DNA of 64,000 bases from Zanthoxylum bungeanum (lineage: Eukaryota > Streptophyta > Magnoliopsida > Sapindales > Rutaceae). The stretch's first letter is position 1; every line of letters starts with the position of its first letter. Under the pieces are notes generated by a model. The model saw nothing but the letters and a program-made list of their open reading frames with translations, ran no database searches and was not told the DNA's origin. Shown here piece by piece: positions 46,819 to 58,200 of the stretch. The position numbers and the translations under genes were made by a program. The stretch covers positions 24,378 through 88,377 of the forward strand of contig SKCR01015062.1 in assembly GCA_019454045.1 (NCBI GenBank), read 5' to 3'.

Positions 46819-48935
46819 TGACCGGCGTAAACACACACGTATAACGCAAGCGAACGTATCGTTCAAGTAGTATAAAAATATCGATCCCACGAGGACTTAA
46901 TTCCTATTGTTGTTATTAATTGTTGAATCTATTTATTTACAAATATCTAATTATAGGGAGAAGAGAATTGATTGCTTGATTGATTTGGTTGATTGTAGAT
47001 TTGCTAATAAATAAATAAAAAGATAAAAGAAAATACTAAGGAAAATAAAAGACACAAAGATCTAAGGTTGTGAATCATTCTAATATCATTTAAAAGATGA
47101 AGTGATTATTTTATAGTTGGTAATATATTGATTTATTAACCTGGAACACTAAATTATGTGTAAGCCTCTGGCGATGGTCAGACACAAATACCCAGTTTAA
47201 CCCAATTGAACCATATGTCTATGTCAACCAAATTATCTGGATTTATTAAGGTTAAGTTCCAATTATGGCTACCCCCGCCCGACAGGTATATTCCTATCCT
47301 GTAAGGAAATCTATTAAAGGGTTATCTATCCTCAAGGAAGATCGTGGGTTATTAAGTCTAAGGCTGAAACCTAAAATCCCTATGTCTAGTTCATTTTAGA
47401 TTTACCATATCAATCTTATTGGTGATCAGACAACAAGAAGCATTAAGCTTAAGACTTAATAAATAAACCTTTAAATTACCCAACTATAAAATAATCCCTT
47501 ATAAACCGGTGATATTAAAAGTCATCACAACCTCTAATTAACTAACACATAATTAGTAAATTCATAAAAGTAAAAGACATAAAGTAAAAATGCTGAAAAG
47601 TAAATTACAATAAAATAAAATGCTAAGGTAAAAGGAATTACTTTTACTACTACTAATTTAGATATCTCCCATAAAATAATATATAAACTTGTGATAATAT
47701 TACCAACCGACCATTCTGGCGGTATCCTGATTAAGTCAAATTAAGTCCAACCAGCCATTAAGGCGGAACCAAAAATAAATTTACCAACCGACCAGTCTGG
47801 CGGTATCCTTGATTAGTCAGGTTTAAACCAGATTAAATTAAATTACCAACCGACCAATATAGCGGTATTCCTTATTAAGTCAATATTTTAAATAGTTAAT
47901 ATATTATTTTTAAGGGAGATTAATCTAAATAGTAACAGTAAAAGAATTACCTTTCACCCTAGCTGAAAAAGTTACTTAAACATGGTGAATAGTAAAAACT
48001 GTAAAAAGTAAAAAATAAATTACTATTATTACAAAACGTAATTAAAATATTTACAAAACTAAAAATAAAAAAAAAACTAAAAATAAAAATAAAAATTCTA
48101 GAGAGAGAAACTCTCTCTAGAGAGAGAAATCAAGAGAGAGAAAGGTGTGCTAAAAACTGAAAATTCGCCCTCTATTTATAGCAAAATTTTTCACTGTTCG
48201 AGCACTGTTCGCGCGTCGCGACGCTGGATTCATCGACGTGGCACAATGAGAAGGCGACACGTAGCAAGGCGGCTGACTGTACATGCGACACGTGTCAAGG
48301 CGGCTAATTCTCAATTATTGTGATGACGTCATTGATGACGTGGCGATGACGTGGCGTAGGCGTGTGTTGCATTTGTCGGCACAATAGGATTGCGACACGT
48401 GGCGACACGTGTCATGCTCTGATTGGCTGAGGCTGACGTGGCAAGTTGACTCGGTTGACCTGCTGACGTGGCTGATGATGTGGCACGACACGTGGCAAGG
48501 TTGACTTGTTGACCGCTGACATGGCTGATGACGAGGCGACACGTGTCAAGTCTGAGTGTCGGCAGCATATGATGATGACACGTGGCACGGCGCATGTTAG
48601 CAGATGGGATGTGATGTTGACACGTGGCACGGCGCATTTTAGCAAAGTCAAAACTTCTCAAATTGTTGACCGTTGACCAGGCGCATGTTAGCAGATTTGG
48701 CTCACGCTGGGCGTCGCGGCGCGCTGTGCTCCAGCGTCGCGACGCGCAAAAGACGAAAATAACCCTGTTGACGCATTTTTGTCCGGTTTTGCCCCAAATT
48801 GCCTCCAGCGCTGTCCAAACTTTATTTATCTGCAAGATAACAATAAAACACATCAAAATGTTCATAAAACTCAAGAAACTATACAAAATGTTAAGTTAAA
48901 TGAGTGGGAAATAGTGATATAAATGTCACTCATCA
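46819..48935 (-). repeat. Athila-2 5' LTR
   Basis: 2117 bp with a single copy of the 171-bp unit (48594-48764). The TATA (minus) is near 48172-48182. It ends CATCA next to the GGTGA duplication. Confidence 0.93.
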
Positions 48936-50393
48936 GGTGACGATACGTAACGCCCCCATGCGTTAAGTTTTCGACAGACACTCAGATTTTCAGAGACAAA
49001 CTTACAGAAAAGATGTTTTAAGAAAGAGTTTTCATAAGGAATTGTTTTATGAGAATTGCAGAGATTTTTGAGAATGAACCCAGTTTATGTTTTTATGAGT
49101 TCAGGCTTTCTACAAATTTTCCAGTTACTTGAGATTTCAGATTTTCACATCGATTTTTGAGAAGGAACCAAGTTTATATTTTATGAGTTTAGAAGCAGTT
49201 TTTTTTTACAGCACTGTTGATTTTAATATCGATTTTCAGATATGAATTTCATGCTTTCATAATTAATTACATTCTTAAAAGTAATGCATCCATGTCATGT
49301 TACAGTACAACTTCAACTATGCATGTCATGCTTTCCGATAGTCATGTCTAGCTCCTGTAGAATGTAGATTTATGTCATTCAGACTCTGGTCAGCATATAG
49401 CATTTTAGCTCATGATAGTTTCAGGTTCGTAGGTTGTGGTTCATGTAATCAATCCCAGATTTCATGATTCATGCACATGTTAGATTAGAACCAAGCCACC
49501 ACAGGTTTGAGATGGCTTTTGCCACAGGTATGGGTGGTTTCGGTTATAGCATGCATTAGTTTCATGATCACGGTCCACATGTAATTTTCAGTTCACGCAG
49601 CCAGCAAATTAGCTCATGCATCTGTAGTTCAAATAGTTTAGTGTAACTTATGTATTAAATTAAATATTCGGATCAGACCATGCGTTCCAGACCAGATAAT
49701 TAGATCATACATTCCAGGCCAAATAATCAGATCAATCTATGCATGTTTGGTTCAGTTTTTAGGTCTATCCATTCACAGTTCAGGTAGTTAGATGTGCATT
49801 ACAGTTCAATTACCTAGGCACAGTTTCGGCCTATCCAGCTTAAAAATTCAGGATATATGTATGTTGGATTAGATATTCAAGTTAACTCATGCACCCTCAG
49901 TTAGGATTAAGTCATGTTCAGTATGCAGTTTTCATTGCATGTAGATCCAGTATAGGTCATGAAGATTTCAGAATCGGGTTCAGTTACATAGTTTCAAGTC
50001 AGAGCACGTCGATTTAGCTCACGTTAGCAAATTAGGATGTCAATAGTTAGTTCTCAATTCAGACAACTCAATATAGTTGATACAAATTCGAGTCACCATA
50101 CAACATTTAAGCCATGACATAAAACATATTATTTAGTCTATGACAGCTCCAGGTCAGGTTCATGACAACAACTCAAAATAGTAAAGTCAGGTTCAGTCAT
50201 GTATCTAGTTATCAGTTAGATTAAATTCTAGATCTTTATGTCATATATCCGGATTTGAATTACCACATTAGATTCTCAGCTTATTATTTATGTTGTCGTA
50301 ATTCAGTACTTTAACACTCTCTTATACTATGTTTCAATTTAATCATGTATTTCACTTTATATTATTTTATTGGTCTTCCAATATTCACTCACC

Positions 50394-50411
50394 AGGTCTT
50401 TCGAAAGACCT
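50394..50411. other. Perfect 18-bp palindrome in Tekay-like LTR
   Basis: AGGTCTTTCGAAAGACCT sits between CACTCACC and GACCCACCCC. Counterparts are at 60981-60998 and, on the minus strand, 35745-35760. Confidence 0.9.
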
Positions 50412-51320
50412 GACCCACCCCACTTTCCAGTTGTTTTGCAGGCCACAGGTTCAGGCATTGCTTGGGGGAGACGGGACCCAGAGGCAGTCATTACACACCT
50501 CGGGCGTCAGTTCAGATTCGGGCCATGTCGTCAGTGTTAGAGGATGTCAAGATAGGTTATAAGGCCATTTATATGTATAGAATATTATGTCATTTATTTT
50601 ATGTGTGTACAGTTTTTTGATATGAAATAGATGAGTTTTCAGGTTTATGATGTGTGTATATATATGATTGCGTGTTGTGAGTCAGACATTTCAATACAAC
50701 TAGCAGTGTTTATCAGGGGTTCGGTTGATGGCTAAGCCGTCTCCTGCCCATCACATGCTCGGAAATACCGGGATGTGATAACGCACCCTCTGGCCGTCGG
50801 CCGGCCCGAACCCAAACGTATTTTTAGGGGGAAGGGTCGACTTGAGGGGTTTTGATTTCTTATGCCATTTTGGAAATTAGGAGAAACATCATGGTATATA
50901 TAGGAAAGTTTTTGAAAATTTCGTTCCGACCCCCGAAAATTCCAATTAGGCCATTGTCATGGGGCTTCCTCAGAAATTTATATTTTTGAAGCTTTTTTAT
51001 GTAAATTTCGAAAAGTGTTCTATATAAAATTATCTGTCTCGGAAAAATGAGTCTGATGGTTCAAGAATCAGCTCAATCGAAGTTCGTTTGCTATTTTTAT
51101 AGCCAAAACAATAAATTTTTATGTGCATAATGATATAAATAAAAATCGCGTAACCGATTCTCGAAATCATGCGTTTTCCAACGCGATGAATATTCACTTT
51201 AAAATATTCGACTTATTTTCCAACACATAAACTCTTATTTTCGAATAATATCTTGTTCCAAAATGTTAACTTTAATTCGAAAATTTTCCAACAATGTTCC
51301 GAAAACCTCAGGATATTACA

Positions 51321-52260
51321 ACGGTACCTTATTGTCTATAATTAATTCAGATCTTTAATAGTCCACTCTCTCTGATTTATGGGACTCAAGTATTATCTGT
51401 GTCAATCGGGGACTGTCTACAGCTAGTCAAGAGTCCTAAATGAACTAGAAAGAGTATAAATTTTATTTGAGAAATTATTACAATTTATAAAATATAATAT
51501 AAATAAAAATCACCAATATTTTTATTCCACTAGCTTCACCCTTTACTCCAGCATGATAAAAATTAGCAGAACAAGATATGAATAAAAACACTCAAAATTT
51601 TATTAATAAAAGAAAAATAAATTGCAACAAAAAAAATACACACAATAGCTCATCCCACAAAGTCTCAGAGAGACCTGTGAAAATTTTTGCTGAAGAAATA
51701 ATGTGTTGAGCATCTCTATTTATAGAGATGTTTGCACCTCCTTATGCAATTGCAATTTCCATTGTATAATTAGCTCCCCCAAACATGCAACATGTTTGGT
51801 GGAGGATTTGATGGCAATCCACCAATAATTACATATAACACACTTTGAATTTTTCATATATTTCGGCCTTGAAAATTTCAGAATTAGAAAATTTTATCAA
51901 CAACAAAGTTGTATATCTTTGAATATTCTTTTGTCTGGAACTGGAATCACTTCAATCCGATATCGGAGTAAAATATTATGGCCAAAATACAAAACTTGCA
52001 TAGGGTTGGAATTTCTGAATTTATCAGAACGCATTTTCAAGTTTTTGGCCTCCAAAATCCAAATGTTATGTCCAATTTTCTAGTTATGCATCCAAAATAT
52101 TATTTCACCTATATAAGAAATAAAAATCACAATAAAAATATATAAAACATAAATATAATTATTATTTTACAAATATGCTAAATTAATGGAATTAATGAAA
52201 CTACAAGTGTAAAATGATTAATTTTTCTTTTAATAAATATGTACTTTTTAGTGTTCATCA
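51321..52260 (-). repeat. Athila-3 right LTR copy, truncated
   Basis: Begins abruptly next to the Tekay-like LTR at GGTACCTTATTG, which aligns with GATACCATATTTC inside the left copy, and ends GTTCATCA. It aligns with 31885-32741 throughout. Confidence 0.75.
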
Positions 52261-52533
52261 CTATCCCTTAGGGGAGTGAGTAGATTAACTTTGGTGAAAA
52301 TTGTTAAGTGTTGAAGAAGTTGCCTCATGTCTGGTCTTTGTTCAGTATGTATTTCAGAAAGTAAAAGAAAAGAAACACAAATGTAAAAATAAATGTTTAT
52401 TCATTTAAAGTGTCATTACAGAGGATCCACTCGGGGTCACCCACACGAAGACCGCAAAGCAAAAAAAAAAGAAAGAAAAAGAAAAAGTGGGGACCATCAA
52501 ACAGCAAGGGCATGCTCGTTAGAGGTAGGCTCA
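52261..52533. other. Tat-like element, segment after the antisense gene
   Basis: No coding feature; CTATC at 52261-52265 follows the Athila-3 LTR. An A-rich stretch lies at 52459-52490. Confidence 0.4.
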
Positions 52534-53830
52534 TCAAAGGCAGAAACATGAACCTTTTCGGTTGGCGCAATAGAAGAGGAGGGGCGAGGACCTTTTCAGT
52601 CGGTACAACGGATATGAAGTGGCTAGAAGCTTCCTCGAAAGGAACGAAAGAAGGTGGAGAAGGGACATTGGCTCGAGATCTTCTTGGACAAGAAGCACGA
52701 GAGACATTGGCTCGAGATCTTGGATGGCCTCAAGGTCTTGTGAAACTTGGTCAAAGGCCTCCTCTTCGTTTATCTCCCCCTTGCACAACTTCACGAGTTG
52801 GTGTATCGCATCCAAGTTTAGGCCGGGTTAAGCATCTCAAATATTTGTACACATTCTTCCAAACCTTCAATCTTGGCCTCCCCTTTGGCAGCCTCTAAAG
52901 GACCCAGCTGCTTGGCCTCCATCCTCCTCCTATCTTTTAGAGCCTTCTAAGTTTCTCTGATTTCTCCTCAAATTTGGTCTCATACAAGGAAATCTGCCAT
53001 GATAGGGACTTGATTTCATCTGCTTTGTAGGTCTTCTTGGCCCTAGCGTCGTCTCTTTCCTTCTTGGTGATTACTGAAGCCCTGCGAAGGGAAGTTGCCT
53101 CAGACTTGGCATCTGCCTCGGATTGCTTGAGGCCTCAGATTTCTGCTTAGGCCTCATCCAGCTGTTGGGACAGCTCTCGCTCCCGCTCAGTCAGGCGACT
53201 TTATAGCATTTGCGTCTGACCCCCATCAGAAAGAGTGCTCTTCAACAGATCACGATTGGTGGCCATGGCATAGGCAATCTACAACATGAAACACGAGGTC
53301 AATTTTGTAAAAAATAAGATAAAAACAAGTTGTAAGGGAGAAGTCCAGTTACTCTTGAGAGGGACCTGCACGTTCTGGAAACAAGGTCTTCAAGCATACG
53401 ACATTCATACTTCGTAGCCTTTTCCAAGTCTACAGACTCCGCCATAAGATTATAGGCCAGAAGGAGGTAGGCCATTTTAACCTTCACCTCATCGGTAAAG
53501 CTATCGACTCCCAGCAACAGGGCGTCCTTCCCGGCTTGAGGGGAGGCAACAAAGGTTTTTCCCTTTTGGGCTGCTGCTTTCCTTCTCGGAGCCATCTCTA
53601 TAGGCTCATTGGGCTCATCGCCCCCGATCTGATGATGGCGTCTTTTGGATGGTTGGAGTGGAGCAGTTGAAGCTTGGACTAGTCAGGAGCTGCTCGTGGC
53701 TGTAGGCGGCGGGGCGCTAGAGGTTTCAACTAAAGTGGTTGGGATTATTACTATTTGTGGGGCATTGGACGACCCGGATGGTGCGACAGCAGAATGGGTC
53801 GACTTCCGCCTGACTTCTGGTTAGATAAGA
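52534..53830 (-). pseudogene. Antisense, intron-containing coiled-coil gene of the Tat-like element
   Basis: Read against the element. A Ser/Pro/Thr-rich N-terminal part with a stop (about 53830-53600) leads into MAPRRKAAAQKGKTFVASP (53595) and MLEDLVSRTCRSLSR. A 74-nt intron (53352-53279, GT...TTGTAG) fits the frame exactly. IAYAMATNRDLLKSTLSDGG then follows, with a long charged heptad-rich stretch (SRLTERERELSQQLDEA, ITKKERDDARAKKTYKADEI) broken by several stops, and IHQLVKLCKGEINEEEAFDQ near 52800. Tat-clade elements are known to carry antisense ORFs before the 3' LTR, which fits; the function is unknown. Confidence 0.6.
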
Positions 53831-54164
53831 CTGAAAGTTCGTATTATCCAAGGTTCTGACCCGATGCAGAATTAACACAATAATTAAGATAAGTCCTAAA
53901 TATTGTTACTATGGTTTTTCAACAAACACCTTCGATTCTAATAGCAATAAATCAAAAAATAATATTAAAGCAGAAAATAAATCAGCCACACAAAATCAAC
54001 ACAAAGTTATTTTGATAACGAAATGGAAAACTCGTGCGAGTAAAAAACCACTCCGGGTATCTCGGCTACCAACCCAAATCCACTATAAAGAGAAAAACTT
54101 ACAGTGATGGTAAAAGACTTATGGTGGCAACTCCACCGACTCTAGTACATCAGACCGCAAAACC
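53831..54164. other. Unassigned segment before the Tat-like LTR end
   Basis: Does not match the 5' LTR. It contains GGAAAACTCGTGCGAG and CCACTCCGGGTATCTCGG, which read like a Copia LTR fragment in reverse, but no ends were found. Confidence 0.35.
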
Positions 54165-54264
54165 TTTGGTTCCAAACAAACCAAACAAATTCACTGTTTG
54201 TGGGAGGTTTTGTTCGAGGAATCGATTTTACCAAATCGCCCCTGAAACGAAAAAACCGTCAACA
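54165..54264 (+). repeat. Tat-like 3' LTR, terminal fragment
   Basis: ACCAAACAAATTCACTGTTT, GTTTTGTTCGAG and AATCGATTTT align with 28345-28439, and both end CAACA. Only about the last 100 bp are recognisable. Confidence 0.65.
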
Positions 54265-55800
54265 GTTATGTTCAATCATAAGTGGAGCCTAACATTGTAT
54301 TATATTAGTTAATGTGAGAAAAATGAAAAATTGAAATAAAGCCAAAAACATAATAAAAAATCGAGAAAAACGAACCTTAATTCGAAAGAGGAGAAAAGTT
54401 TTTCAAATCTCTTAGGTAATTAATAAATTTCACCATGAAAGTTTTATTTATATAAGATAATTATATTGATTGTGTTTATTGGTTGTAATCCATGAATTCT
54501 TTGTTTTAAAAATAAAATCCAAACATGTAATTTTATTAGTAAAATGTAAAATCTCTTGTTTAAATAACATATTTCAATTGACTTTTTTTACTCTTTTCAA
54601 AATTCAACCGTTGAAATCCTTTAAAGTTAATGAACTTTTGAATATCATCATAATTTAATGATTTTTTTAATATCTTAATCGAATACCTCAAGATTTTAAA
54701 GGATCTTTTAAAATCCTAATTGAATATGTTAAGATTTTAAAAAACTAATTGAATATCTATAGTCTTTGAAAATATAAAATAATTATTTTAAATACACCCA
54801 CTTTAATCTTACCTAAATTAGGGAATATAATGAAATACCTAAAAAGTATAGCTAAATAACTCAAAAGGAGGAGAATTGGGTATTAAAAATTAAAATTTAT
54901 AATACCCAATTCTTCATAATTTTTGTAATAATAATGTATCAAAAAACAAAACATAATATGAATTAAATTTCATAAACTATATCATTATACATGCTTTATA
55001 TTTAATTTTCATTTTTAGTAGCTAATAAACTAAAATAAAATGTATTTAATTTTATTATTATTATTAATAAATAAATAAATAAATTTTTATAAATAAATAA
55101 TACAAAATTAAAATACTAGAATATTAAAAGAATAATAATAATTTCAAAAGAAATACTTATTATAAATAAAAAAAGATATTTTTATAAATAAATATTGCAA
55201 AATAAATAATTATAAACATTAATTTTATATAAATATCATAAAAATATTTTTTGAAATAAATATTAAAAATAAAAAACTAAAATAAATATTATAAATGAAA
55301 AAATTAATTATTATACACATTAAAAATAAATAAATTAATATAAAATTTTAATTCGGGTAATATTGAAAGTTTTTATTTCCATCAGGAAATGAATTTGAAT
55401 TCCTTATTAGTGGAATTCAAATTCCACAATTTAAAGGAAAATTGAATTCTCATTGAATTTAAATTCATTTCCTTTTTATGAAACCAAATAATGAAAATGG
55501 GAAAAAAAATTATTTCCTCTCTCCCATTATTTCCATCCAAGAGAACATAACTTAGGAGTATACACCTTGTATACTCCAGGACATATGGTGGGCTATTGGT
55601 TTAAGTGAATGAGTGTATCATACGGAATCGTTTACGAAAATGTTATATTTTTTCTCTTTCGGGATCATGATACACTTTTAGGTGTTACTCATGATTATTG
55701 GAATAAAGCAACCGTATAATATTATTCATTGGAGGATGAATTATGTAGATTTAATCTATCACGACCAATTCTATTTACGAATACGAATCTAATTGCTCAC
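54265..55800. other. AT-rich intergenic DNA
   Basis: Very AT-rich and no gene seen. 55385-55470 is an inverted repeat: GGAAATGAATTTGAATTC on one side and AATTTAAATTCATTTCC on the other, with further GAATTC words between, possibly a small foldback or MITE remnant. Confidence 0.6.
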
Positions 55801-56936
55801 ACATAAAGCACAAATGTTTTTGATGATGTGATGGAGTAGAATGATATAAAATATCTCCATGATGTTTGAGAATCATTTCAGATGGATAAAACCTCCAAGA
55901 TCCATCATTTTTAACCAATAACAGTGGAGTATAAAATGGATTAAGTTGTGCTTAATTATGCCATCAGCTAACATTTCCTTGATTAGTTTTCCATTTCATT
56001 CTTTCGGTAATGGCGGTAACTGTAAGGCATGACATTCACTGCCTTTGTGTTGGCGAGCAAATAAATGCGGTGGTCCAGGTGTCTGACAGGAAGAAGACCA
56101 CCAGTTGGTGAGAAAACATCTGAAAATACATTAACAGGTGGCTGGATTGTATCAGAAATTTCTGAAACTGAATCAGTAGGTGGAAGAACCTGTAGTTGAA
56201 AAAGAAAGGCTACGGAATTGGTTCCAGTCATCCTCTTCAACTGAGGAATAGATAAATATCCAAATGCAACTTACAGTCACCATAACGAGTTAGTGTTCTG
56301 CCACCCCATTGAAATTCCATCACCAGCTTTTTATAGTCCATCAAAACATGACCTAGAACCTCTAACAACTGAACCCTTAACATTAACTAACTTCCCTTGA
56401 TTGGCAAGATAAAGAAATCAACAAGAAACTTATGATCTTGCATTGCGATGCGAAAAGGATAGATGGACAAATGCCGTTACAGGTTAGAGTTTCACCATTT
56501 CCAATCATTACTTCAAAGGAATCAGAAGTTATAGCAGACAGACCCAGATAAAAATAACACTCTTTGTTCAATAAAATTGTGAGTGCTACCACTATATATT
56601 AAGATCTTGACTTCCTTGTGGGATAAAAGTAACTAGGAAGGGCACGATAACTAATTTCAAGTTGCTTGTTATAATCAATCGGTTCATCCAATTGTTTATC
56701 AGAACCCCCATCTCTTTCAGTTTCATCATAATAATCAAATACCATCATAAGTACTTATGACCTGATGAAATTTTTCATTACAATTATAACATAGTCCCTT
56801 ATTAATTCGTAACTGCATTTCAGCAGGTGTGAGTTTCTTGACTGACCATCCATTAGAAGGGAAAGGACTGGGTCTACTAGAAGAATCAATGGTAATTGGG
56901 GTTGGTAACAAACTAACTAGAACCCTCCTATTAGGT
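55800..56936 (-). pseudogene. Ty3/Gypsy remnant: gag zinc knuckle, protease, start of RT
   Basis: In minus-strand order: KKLTPAEMQLRINKGLCYNC (gag end and decayed zinc knuckle, about 56850-56760), SDSFEVMIGNGETLTCNGIC (protease region, about 56540-56460), then DVFSPTGGLLPVRHLDHRIY and MPYSYRHYRKNEMEN (reverse transcriptase N-terminus, to 55983), followed by MLADGIIKHN and KNDGSWRF to about 55850. Frames are broken repeatedly and the catalytic YxDD region is not recognisable, so it is a decayed and internally deleted copy. Confidence 0.8.
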
Positions 56937-57530
56937 CTGTTAGGGGATATGTTGTTTATCATTTTTAACACGCATAATTCAAATAAATTAATAAATGATA
57001 AATATGCAATCAACATAAATTCAAAAACTTAAGAAAAAAATGAAAAATTATTTTGTAAAAGATAATATCAAAAACCAAGTCGAGTAAATTATGTCCTTAA
57101 GAACTTATTAGCCCCGCCAGCCCCGCCTCGGTGTTCTTACGTTCTCCCATGATACTTGGTTGCTTCTTGTAAAAGAGATAATTCTTTCTCTAAGAACAAT
57201 GAACTTAGGTAGATGGTGGAAACTCTCTTTATAGATTTTAGACTTAATAATAATGTCTAACTTTTTTAATGAGCGAAAAATGAATAGCCTAAGGGTTTTA
57301 TTTATAGAGATATAGGGTTGATATTGAAGAGATACTTATATAATTAATGATGCAATCCTTTAAAGGGTTATATCTCTTCAATGTATCGTTACAACTCAAA
57401 TGGTTATATCATTTCACTCTAAGAGATCTATCCATTCAATTTGTGACTTTCCTAAAAGCCAAATATTAGAGGTATGTCTTTTTACTAAAGCACCCTATAA
57501 ATACACTTAATATTAGAAAATATTTCTACA
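56937..57530 (-). repeat. Copia-B 3' LTR
   Basis: On the minus strand TGTAGAAATATT to CCCCTAACA (594 bp), preceded by the polypurine tract TTATGGGAGAT. It is related to the Copia-A LTR: CCAAGTATCATGGGAGAACG and AATAAGTTCTTAAGGACA are shared. It lies inside the Gypsy remnant. Confidence 0.8.
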
Positions 57531-58200
57531 ATCTCCCATAATTTTCTAATTAATAATATTGACACATAAGAGAGTTTCCTTGAAGAAAACTGCATCGGAA
57601 TGAGTAGTTTTCGCCTTGAACCTTTTCTAGTAAATGACTATCGAATTTACTTGGCAGATCGATGACCATATTCTTGAATTGTTCTGCCGTTAGTGTAAAC
57701 CAAGACCATATCCATCACACAGATTTACTTCGACCATTTCTCATTCTACAGTTGTGTTAAATTCGGCCATGAACATTGGTCTTGACTTCATCAAGTACGT
57801 TAGGAAATCCAGCCTTAAAATTCCCATGAAAGCGACCTCATTTCTTACTTGAAATAAGTGATCTATTATATAAGATATTCTATAGTTATCCCTATTAGGA
57901 CTTTTCTCATAATATAGTGATCATTAAAAACCTTAGCTTACCCTAACCTTAACAGACAACACTCTGCATCATTATAGGAATGAGAAAGAATATAAAACTC
58001 TACAGTGCTTGGTTTGAATTGCACAAAGTTTCAATTGTCTCTTTTAAACCTTGATCTTGAGATCTTCAGTCAAATAGGTTCGGTTTCCACAATGTTAATT
58101 CTTAATTTATAGACTTTAAGCTCATTCCCTTCGATGACTTCTCAACTTGCTCTCGAGGTAAACCTTTAGTAAGTTGATCCGCTAGATTTTCCTTCGATTT
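57531..58200 (-). pseudogene. Copia-B RNase H end and 3' untranslated region
   Basis: The minus strand encodes [20 protein letters not shown], the RNase H C-terminus, at about 58195-58105, then a stop and a noncoding stretch matching 25793-26370 of Copia-A with many differences. The rest of the element is absent from the window. Confidence 0.8.

Larger units (their letters stand above)
43217..48935 (-). mobile_element. Athila-2: coding-free Athila derivative
   Basis: 5719 bp with LTRs at 43217-45550 and 46819-48935 and a perfect 5-bp duplication GGTGA (43212-43216, 48936-48940). On the minus strand the LTR is TGATGAGTGAC to CGCCGGTCA. The 1268-bp internal part contains only PPT, the paired repeat and PBS. 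It corresponds to the two ends of the Athila-1 internal region with everything between about 17980 and 22460 removed. The LTRs are almost identical outside three length differences, so insertion is recent. Enzymes must come in trans. Confidence 0.93.
38142..50780 (+). mobile_element. Tekay-like plus-strand LTR (probable solo LTR), interrupted
   Basis: Starts TGTAATGCCCC and ends near GGGATGTGATA, with the RCGCA duplication on both sides. It resembles the LTR at 58971-61376: a shared TTTTCAGTTTT leader, AAAAACCCACCTCAG, GGAATTGACGGATACAGAT, the CGATACGTAA block and a CACTCACC-palindrome-CCCCAC segment. No PBS, gag or pol was found, which suggests a solo LTR. Removing Athila-2 leaves about 6.9 kb, too long for one LTR of this kind, so the block at 40500-42570 is probably another insertion. 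Confidence 0.65.
35266..51320 (-). repeat. Tekay-like LTR, minus strand, interrupted
   Basis: On the minus strand it starts TGTAATATCCTGAGG at 51320 and ends GGGGTGTTACA at 35266, followed by the PBS. A plus-strand LTR is inserted at 38142-50780 with a near-perfect duplication (GCGCA 38137-38141, ACGCA 50781-50785). Without the insert it is about 3.4 kb. It contains the palindrome TGAGTTTCAAAACTCA (35745-35760) at the place where the related LTRs carry theirs, and another hairpin at 36506-36534. The many short ORFs at 36158-37313 are low-complexity and non-coding. Confidence 0.75.
31840..52260 (-). mobile_element. Athila-3: Athila-type element, itself interrupted (left edge approximate)
   Basis: Two related LTR copies (about 31840-32741 and 51321-52260) both end on the plus strand at GTTCATCW. 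The left one is followed by the CACCCCCAAC polypurine complement and a noncoding segment like that of Athila-1 and Athila-2. The right copy is broken at its left side exactly where the Tekay-like LTR starts (51320/51321). No TGACCGG-type left end and no matching target duplication were found, so the element is truncated or rearranged. Confidence 0.65.

Noticed and set aside
53831..54164. Full 3' LTR of the Tat-like element extending left of 54165
   Set aside because: No similarity to 27360-28340 was found upstream of the last 100 bp, so only the terminal fragment is called.
55800..56936. Endogenous pararetrovirus (caulimovirid) origin for the RT/protease remnant
   Set aside because: The gag zinc knuckle, protease and RT text match Ty3/Gypsy elements, and no movement-protein or coat-protein sequence is present.
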